Positions 43,906 to 48,557 of a DNA stretch of 48,557 nucleotides are shown piece after piece. The first letter of the stretch is position 1. Every line of letters begins with the position of its first letter. The notes under the pieces were generated by a model that ran no database searches, was not told the DNA's origin, and worked only from the letters and a program-made list of their open reading frames with translations. Origin of the DNA: Subtercola sp. Z020 (lineage in GTDB: Bacteria; Actinomycetota; Actinomycetes; Actinomycetales; Microbacteriaceae); NCBI RefSeq assembly GCF_002931235.1, contig NZ_PSTT01000041.1:1-48557 (forward strand), written 5' to 3'. A program made the translations under genes and the position numbers.

Positions 43906-44640
43906 CTAGCCGCGGAGGCCGAGCAGGGGGAGCAGCTGCGCGAGGTCGCGGGTGTCGATCGCGACGTGGGCGGCGCTCCGCACGACCTCCCGGGCGTTGA
44001 ACGCGACGGAGAGCGCGGCCGTCGACATCATGTGCAGGTCGTTGGCGCCGTCGCCGACCGCCACGGTGCGGGCGAGCGGGATGCCCGTGGCCGACGCCCA
44101 CTCGACGAGCGCCGACGCCTTCGCCTCCGCGTCGACGATCGGGCCGACGAGGGCGCCCGTCAGCAGCCCGTCGGCGACCTCCAGCCGGTTGGCGCGCCAG
44201 AAGTCCAGGTCGAGCGCCGCAGCGACATCGTCGACGAGCTCATGGAACCCGCCCGAGACGACGCCGACGTATCCGCCGGCAGCGTGGAGGCCCGCGACGA
44301 GCTCCGGCACGCCCTGCGTTACGCGGATGTCGGCCGCGACATCCGCAAAGCACGACACCGGGAGCCCCGCCAGGGTCGACACGCGCGACCGGAGGCTCTG
44401 CTGGAAGTCGAGCTCACCCGACATCGCCCGCTCGGTGATGTGTGCGACCTCGGTGAGGCTGCCGGCGCACTCCGCCAGCATCTCGATGACCTCGTTCTCG
44501 ATCAGCGTCGAGTCGACGTCGAGCACCACGAGGAAGGAGGGCGTCGCGAGGGGAGCGGCCGGCTCGGAGGAGGCAGCCGAGACGGTGGTCAGTCGCTGAC
44601 GGTGGGTGCGGGCATCCGGAGTCAACAACTGGTTCGTCAT
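43906..44640 (-). CDS. serB: Phosphoserine phosphatase
   Basis: 244 residues, HAD family. The nucleophile motif is VVLDVDSTL (Asp-41 nucleophile, Asp-43), followed by the substrate Glu in [11 protein letters not shown], the motif [13 protein letters not shown] and motif [15 protein letters not shown]. It hydrolyses phosphoserine in the last step of serine synthesis. It lacks the N-terminal ACT domains of the mycobacterial SerB2. The ATG at 44640 overlaps the glgC stop by 4 nt; the longer frame to 45009 runs back into glgC and is rejected. Confidence 0.94.
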   Translation of the reverse strand: MTNQLLTPDARTHRQRLTTVSAASSEPAAPLATPSFLVVLDVDSTLIENEVIEMLAECAGSLTEVAHITERAMSGELDFQQSLRSRVSTLAGLPVSCFADVAADIRVTQGVPELVAGLHAAGGYVGVVSGGFHELVDDVAAALDLDFWRANRLEVADGLLTGALVGPIVDAEAKASALVEWASATGIPLARTVAVGDGANDLHMMSTAALSVAFNAREVVRSAAHVAIDTRDLAQLLPLLGLRG

Positions 44641-45881
44641 GGCTCTACGCGCACTCCCTTGCCGACGACGGTGATGCCCGTGTCGGTCACTGTGAACCCA
44701 CGTTCGCGGTCGCGAGCGTGGTCGATTCCGATCATGGCCCCTGCGGCGACAACCACGTTCTTGTCCAGAATAGCGCGACGGATCACGGCGTCGGGTTCGA
44801 TGTGCACCCGGTCGAAGAGCACGCTGTCCTGAACGAGGGCGCTCGAGCCGATGGTCACCCACGGGCCGAGAACGCTGCGCTCGATGCGGGCACCGGAGAT
44901 GAGGCAGCCGAGGGAGACGATCGACTCGACCGTCGTTCCGCTGTTGCCCTTCGCATCGCGCACGAACTTCGCCGGCGGCGAGTTGAGCTGCTGGGTGTAG
45001 ATCGGCCACTCGCTGTTGTACAGGTTGAAGATCGGCAGCGCCGAGATGAGGTCTTGGTGCGCGTCGTAGAACGACTCGATCGTGCCCACATCGCGCCAGT
45101 AGTAGCGGTCGCGGTCGGTCGCGCCGGGCACCTCGTTGTGCGACAGGTCGTACACGCCGGCCTGGCCGCGCGACACGAAGTCGGGGATGATGTCGCCACC
45201 CATGTCGTGGTTCGAGTCGGTCTTCTCGCCGTCGCGGATGACGGCGTCGATCAGGGCGTCGGTGTTGAAGACGTAGTTGCCCATCGACGCGAGAACCTCG
45301 TGCGGCGCGTCTGCCAGGCCGACGGCCGTCTTGGGCTTCTCGAGGAACTCGGAGATCTGCGCCGGGTTCGCGGGGTCGGTCTGGATGACGCCGAACTGGT
45401 CGCTCAGCTCGATGGGCTGGCGGATGGCGGCGACCGTGGCGGGCAGGCCCGAGGCGATGTGCGCCTGCACCATCTGGTCGAAGTCCATGCGGTAGACGTG
45501 GTCGGCGCCGACCACCACGACGATGTCGGGCATCTCGTCGCGGATCAGGTTGAGGCTCTGCAGGATGGCGTCGGCCGACCCGCTGAACCAGCGCTTGCCG
45601 AGCCGCTGCTGGGCGGGCACGGAGGCGACGTAGGAGTCGAGCAGGCCGGAGAGCCGCCAGGTCTGGGAGATGTGCCTGTCGAGGCTGTGCGACTTGTACT
45701 GCGTCAACACCACGATCTTCGTCAGCCCCGAGTTGATGAGGTTCGAGAGAGCGAAGTCGATGAGACGGTAACCGCCGCCGAACGGCACGCCGGGCTTCGC
45801 ACGGTCGGCGGTGAGCGGCATGAGCCTCTTGCCTTCACCACCGGCGAGAACGATGCCGAAGATCTTCTTTGATGCAGCCAT
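44637..45881 (-). CDS. glgC: Glucose-1-phosphate adenylyltransferase
   Basis: 414 residues. It makes ADP-glucose from glucose 1-phosphate and ATP, the committed step of glycogen synthesis. It has the nucleotidyltransferase motif [20 protein letters not shown], the substrate motif [12 protein letters not shown] and a C-terminal left-handed beta-helix. The ATG at 45881 is fixed by TATAGT 6 nt upstream, so the mRNA is predicted leaderless. It is divergent from glgA across 75 bp and overlaps serB by 4 nt, an unrelated pathway in the same transcript. Confidence 0.97.
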   Translation of the reverse strand: MAASKKIFGIVLAGGEGKRLMPLTADRAKPGVPFGGGYRLIDFALSNLINSGLTKIVVLTQYKSHSLDRHISQTWRLSGLLDSYVASVPAQQRLGKRWFSGSADAILQSLNLIRDEMPDIVVVVGADHVYRMDFDQMVQAHIASGLPATVAAIRQPIELSDQFGVIQTDPANPAQISEFLEKPKTAVGLADAPHEVLASMGNYVFNTDALIDAVIRDGEKTDSNHDMGGDIIPDFVSRGQAGVYDLSHNEVPGATDRDRYYWRDVGTIESFYDAHQDLISALPIFNLYNSEWPIYTQQLNSPPAKFVRDAKGNSGTTVESIVSLGCLISGARIERSVLGPWVTIGSSALVQDSVLFDRVHIEPDAVIRRAILDKNVVVAAGAMIGIDHARDRERGFTVTDTGITVVGKGVRVEP

Positions 45882-45887
45882 AGCTTG

Positions 45888-45909
45888 ACTATAGGGCAGG
45901 GCGCCGACA
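45888..45909 (-). promoter_or_regulatory. Leaderless promoter of glgC, with PafBC-like box
   Basis: On the minus strand TGTCGGCG (45909-45902), 8 nt, TATAGT (45893-45888), 6 nt, ATG. The -10 is strong. The upstream box is one base off TGTCRGTG, with the exact spacing, but a damage role for glgC would be surprising. Confidence 0.5.
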
Positions 45910-45944
45910 CCCACCGGGCCTCGATTTCCCACGCGGTTCCGTAG

Positions 45945-45950
45945 TACGTT
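45945..45950 (+). promoter_or_regulatory. -10 box of a leaderless glgA promoter
   Basis: TACGTT ends 6 nt (CTGCTT) before the GTG at 45957. With the glgC promoter it makes a back-to-back pair of leaderless promoters within about 75 bp. Confidence 0.5.
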
Positions 45951-45956
45951 CTGCTT

Positions 45957-47138
45957 GTGCGCGTCGATGTGATTTCCCGAGAGTATCCACCAGAGGTCTA
46001 TGGCGGGGCAGGTGTTCACGTTGCCGAGCTCGTGAAGGCGCTCCGCGAGAACATCGAGGTCGTGGTGAGGGCCTTCGGGCAGCCTCGCAGCGAGCCCGGG
46101 GTGTTCTCCTACCTCCCGCCCGCCGAACTGCTGGGGGCGAATCCGACGCTCACCACGCTCGGCGTCGACCTGCAGATCGCCAACGATGTGGCAGGCGCCG
46201 ATGTCGTTCACTCACACACCTGGTATGCGAATGCGGCCGGGCAGCTGGCATCCATGCTGCACGGCATCCCGCACGTCGTCACCGCCCACTCGCTCGAGCC
46301 CCTGCGCCCGTGGAAGGCCGAGCAGCTCGGCGGCGGCTACCGCCTGTCGAGCTGGATCGAGAAGAACGCGTTCGAGACGGCCGATTCGGTGATCGCCGTG
46401 TCGAACGGCATGCGCAATGACATCCTGCGCTCGTACCCGTCGATCTCCGAAGACCGCGTGAGCGTGGTCTACAACGGCATCGACCTCGAGAAGTGGCAGC
46501 CGGTTCAGGATGCGTCTGTGCTCGAGCGCTGGGGCATCGACACGTCGAGGCCGTCCGTGGTCTTCGTCGGGCGCATCACCCGGCAGAAGGGGCTGCCGTA
46601 CCTGCTGCGGGCGGCTCGGCAGCTGGCTCCGGATGTTCAGCTGATCCTCTGCGCCGGCGCCCCCGACACGCCCGAGATCATGGCGGAAGTGACCTCGCTG
46701 GTCGAGACGCTGCAGCAGGAGCGCACAGGCGTCATCTGGATTCCCGAGCTGCTCAGCCAGCACGACCTCTCGGCGGTGCTGACCAGCGGAACGGTGTTCG
46801 TCTGCCCCTCGGTGTACGAGCCGCTCGGCATCGTCAACCTCGAAGCGATGGCGTGCGGTCTGCCGGTCGTCGGAACGGCGACCGGCGGCATCCCGGAGGT
46901 CGTCGACGACGGCGTCACCGGCCGCCTCGTACCCATCGACCAGGTCACCGACGGCACCGGAACGCCGACCGACCCCGAGCGATTCGTGCACGACCTCGCC
47001 GGCACCCTCACGGAGGTGCTGGCAGACCCCTCGGCCGCGCGCCGCATGGGCGCGAACGGTCGGTTGCGGGCCGAGAGCACGTTCAGTTGGAAGCAGATCG
47101 CCGAAGACACGGAACGTATCTACCGCAGCCTGATCTGA
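45957..47138 (+). CDS. glgA: Glycogen synthase / maltose-1-phosphate synthase, GT4 family
   Basis: 393 residues, a GT-B fold glycosyltransferase of the short actinobacterial type. N-terminus [29 protein letters not shown] with the ADP-glucose-binding loop YGGAG. The C-terminal half has [19 protein letters not shown] and the donor-binding [29 protein letters not shown] (E-x7-E). In mycobacteria the homologue (GlgM) makes maltose 1-phosphate from ADP-glucose; which product applies here is not decidable from sequence. It is the divergent partner of glgC. Confidence 0.94.
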   Translation: MRVDVISREYPPEVYGGAGVHVAELVKALRENIEVVVRAFGQPRSEPGVFSYLPPAELLGANPTLTTLGVDLQIANDVAGADVVHSHTWYANAAGQLASMLHGIPHVVTAHSLEPLRPWKAEQLGGGYRLSSWIEKNAFETADSVIAVSNGMRNDILRSYPSISEDRVSVVYNGIDLEKWQPVQDASVLERWGIDTSRPSVVFVGRITRQKGLPYLLRAARQLAPDVQLILCAGAPDTPEIMAEVTSLVETLQQERTGVIWIPELLSQHDLSAVLTSGTVFVCPSVYEPLGIVNLEAMACGLPVVGTATGGIPEVVDDGVTGRLVPIDQVTDGTGTPTDPERFVHDLAGTLTEVLADPSAARRMGANGRLRAESTFSWKQIAEDTERIYRSLI

Positions 47139-47164
47139 TCGTCTTCGCGCGCGGTTTTGGCCGA

Positions 47165-47170
47165 TAGAGT
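47165..47170 (+). promoter_or_regulatory. -10 box of the ABC ATPase gene, near-leaderless
   Basis: TAGAGT is followed by 7 nt and the ATG at 47178. The intervening GAGAG is too close to the ATG to act as a normal ribosome-binding site. Confidence 0.45.
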
Positions 47171-47177
47171 TGAGAGC

Positions 47178-47963
47178 ATGCCCACAGTTCTTGACCTCGA
47201 AGACGTGTCGGTCGTTCGCAACGGAAACCGCATCCTTAGCGACATCAACTGGAAGGTCGAGGCCGATGAGCGCTGGGTTATCCTCGGGCCGAACGGCGCC
47301 GGCAAGACCACGCTGCTGAACCTCGCGTCGGCGATGGTGCACCCGTCGTCGGGTACCGTGCAGATTCTGGATGCGCGCATGGGCCGCGTCGATGTATTCG
47401 AGCTGCGGCCCCGGGTCGGGTTCGCATCCAGTGCCATGGCGAAGCGCTTCCCGCAGGACGAGACCGTGCTGAACGTCGTTCTCACGGCGGCCTACTCTGT
47501 CACCGGCCGGTGGAACGAGCAGTACGACGAGATCGACCTGCGCCGCGCCCAGCGGGTGCTGGCCGAGTGGCGGCTCGACCACCTCGAAGACCGTCGCTTC
47601 GGCTCGCTCAGCGATGGTGAGCAGAAGCGGGTGCAGATCGCCCGGTCGGTGATGACCGACCCCGAGCTGCTGCTGCTCGACGAGCCGGCGGCGTCGCTCG
47701 ACCTCGGGGCGCGCGAGGAGCTGCTGCAGTTGCTGGGCGGGTATGCCTCGGCGCCGTCTGCTCCGGCGATCGTGATGGTGACCCACCACGTCGAAGAGAT
47801 CCCGCGCGGGTTCACGCACGTGCTGCTGGTGTCGCGGGCGTCGGTCGTCGCCGCAGGGCCGCTCGCCGAATCGCTGACCGCCGCCAACCTCGAGGCGACC
47901 TTTGGGCTGCCGATCGTGCTCACCGAGACCGACGGGCGATACGCCGCGCGGGCCGCGAGCTGA
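47178..47963 (+). CDS. Lone ABC transporter-type ATPase
   Basis: 261 residues, one ABC domain. Walker A GPNGAGKTT, signature LSDGEQKRVQIA (Asp in place of the second Gly of LSGGE), Walker B LLLLDEPAASLD, switch His in MVTHHVEEIP. It resembles the ModF/YlmA group of soluble ABC ATPases. No permease or binding-protein gene is adjacent, so the partner and substrate are unknown. The start at 47178 (MPTVLDLEDVSV) is preferred over 47157 because of the -10 box. Confidence 0.9.
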   Translation: MPTVLDLEDVSVVRNGNRILSDINWKVEADERWVILGPNGAGKTTLLNLASAMVHPSSGTVQILDARMGRVDVFELRPRVGFASSAMAKRFPQDETVLNVVLTAAYSVTGRWNEQYDEIDLRRAQRVLAEWRLDHLEDRRFGSLSDGEQKRVQIARSVMTDPELLLLDEPAASLDLGAREELLQLLGGYASAPSAPAIVMVTHHVEEIPRGFTHVLLVSRASVVAAGPLAESLTAANLEATFGLPIVLTETDGRYAARAAS

Positions 47964-47986
47964 TCACGTTCTGCCTGCCCGTTTCT

Positions 47987-47994
47987 GGTAGACT
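47987..47994 (+). promoter_or_regulatory. Extended -10 promoter of rpmE
   Basis: TGGTAGACT: TAGACT at 47989-47994 with a TG one base upstream, an extended -10. It predicts a leader of about 60 nt containing a GGCCC/GGGCC hairpin. No Zur box (TGAnAATGATTnTCA type) is seen. Confidence 0.6.
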
Positions 47995-48063
47995 CTCTAG
48001 CTGGCCCTCGGGCCGTCTCTTTTCTTCCATCCCCTCAGCTGACACAGCACCAAGGAATCCCTC

Positions 48064-48315
48064 ATGAAGACCGACACTCACCCCGACTACCAGCCCGTCG
48101 TGTTCCGCGACCTGGCCTCGGGCGCAACCTTCCTCACCCGCTCGACGGTGACGAGCCAGAAGACGATCGAGTTCGAAGACGGCAACACGTACCCCGTCAT
48201 CGACGTCGAGATCTCGTCGGAGTCGCACCCGTTCTACACGGGCAAGCAGCGCATCATGGACTCGGCCGGTCGCGTCGAGAAGTTCAACAGCCGCTACAAG
48301 GGCTTCGGCAAGTAG
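48064..48315 (+). CDS. rpmE2: Ribosomal protein L31 type B, zinc-independent
   Basis: 83 residues: [16 protein letters not shown], then [34 protein letters not shown], the L31 signature. It contains no cysteine, so it is the C-minus (type B) form that does not bind zinc. In many bacteria this paralogue is induced by zinc starvation through Zur, but no Zur site is visible upstream, which suggests constitutive use. AAGGA lies before the ATG. Part of the 50S subunit. Confidence 0.96.
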   Translation: MKTDTHPDYQPVVFRDLASGATFLTRSTVTSQKTIEFEDGNTYPVIDVEISSESHPFYTGKQRIMDSAGRVEKFNSRYKGFGK

Positions 48316-48338
48316 CCCCAGCCTTCCTGCTGCTCCCA

Positions 48339-48370
48339 GGGGCGGGTGACCTTCGGTCGCCCGCCCCTTT
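48339..48370 (+). terminator. Rho-independent terminator of rpmE2
   Basis: GGGGCGGGTGACC (48339-48351) pairs with GGTCGCCCGCCCC (48355-48367), 13 bp with one G-U pair and a TTC loop, followed by TTT. Confidence 0.9.
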
Positions 48371-48557
48371 GGCGTGCCCCATGGACTCGGCGATTTCTGT
48401 CGCTGGGAGGGCGCGCGGGCGACAGAAAGCGCCCAGTCGATCGCGCGGGATGCGACCGGGTGCCGCGGGCCGGGCGGGGCGCGTAACAGGGGAATGACTG
48501 CGTCGCGCGTGGATGAACGCGCTAGTCAGTTGAGGGGGGCGGTGGTGGCCTTCGTGG
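48371..48557. other. Right-edge intergenic region with a 15-bp inverted repeat
   Basis: No credible complete gene. It holds the inverted repeat at 48389-48433. The final bases (GTGGTGGCCTTCGTGG) could begin a gene running off the edge, but too little is present to say. Confidence 0.6.
48389..48433. repeat. Inverted repeat with 15-bp arms
   Basis: Arms 48389-48403 and 48419-48433 pair at 14 of 15 positions (core TTTCTGTCGC / GCGACAGAAA) around a 15-nt spacer. It lies about 20 bp after the rpmE2 terminator. It has no T tract, so it is more likely a repeat element or protein site than a second terminator. Confidence 0.75.

Noticed and set aside
45882-46211. N-terminal extension of glgC
   Set aside because: It would run through the glgC and glgA promoters and into glgA; the conserved start [15 protein letters not shown] is at 45881.

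Overview
The window is a compact stretch of core chromosome from a high-GC Gram-positive bacterium, most likely an actinobacterium of the family Microbacteriaceae. The evidence is the strong GC bias at third codon positions, the frequent GTG and TTG starts, and actinobacterial markers: RbpA, WhiA, OpcA, the tkt-tal-pgi-zwf-opcA-pgl operon, DUF3099, DUF3140, a short GT4-type glycogen synthase, an ImuA'/ImuB mutasome and a LexA box of the form TCGAAC-N4-GTTCGA. The genus cannot be fixed from sequence alone. I see no rRNA, tRNA, CRISPR array, prophage or insertion sequence.

Layout. 1-2020: the imuA'-imuB mutagenesis cassette (minus strand; imuB runs off the left edge) behind a perfect LexA operator. 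2069-5902: DUF3140 protein, a small acidic protein, a DUF885 metallopeptidase-like protein and a secreted beta-propeller/Ig protein. 6097-9340: rpsA and coaE, convergent with pfkA. 9434-18625: the excision-repair block uvrB, a small HTH regulator, uvrA, uvrC, then rapZ and whiA. 18669-23152: sodA, the glycolytic run gap-pgk-tpiA, secG and rbpA. 23226-31471 (minus): the pentose-phosphate operon tkt-tal-pgi-zwf-opcA-pgl. 31653-33974: haem A synthesis genes ctaB and ctaA around an uncharacterised gene. 34176-38345: an abbreviated SUF operon (sufB, sufD, Rieske-type ferredoxin, sufC, DUF59). 38506-42500: an ABC-F ATPase, an ECF-like sigma factor with a membrane-anchored partner of unknown family, and two small proteins. 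42928-48315: fabG, serB, glgC, glgA, a lone ABC ATPase and a cysteine-free ribosomal protein L31.

The genes form a few working groups: DNA damage (imuA'/B, uvrB, uvrA, uvrC), central carbon flow (pfkA, gap, pgk, tpiA, pgi, zwf, opcA, pgl, tal, tkt, glgC, glgA), respiration and metal-centre building (ctaA, ctaB, suf, sodA), and gene expression (rpsA, rbpA, whiA, sigma factor, rpmE).

No obvious new multi-gene system is present. The most interesting signals are regulatory: (i) matched damage promoters upstream of uvrB and uvrA that fit the LexA-independent PafBC/RecA-NDp pattern, beside a LexA box on imuA'; (ii) ten genes with a TANNNT box exactly 6 nt before the start codon, implying leaderless mRNAs; (iii) a four-copy 12-bp repeat and a 23-bp tandem duplication between fabG and serB; (iv) convergent gene pairs whose stop codons share one CTAG; and (v) a strong preference for GGATGC over GGACGC at Asp-Ala codon pairs.
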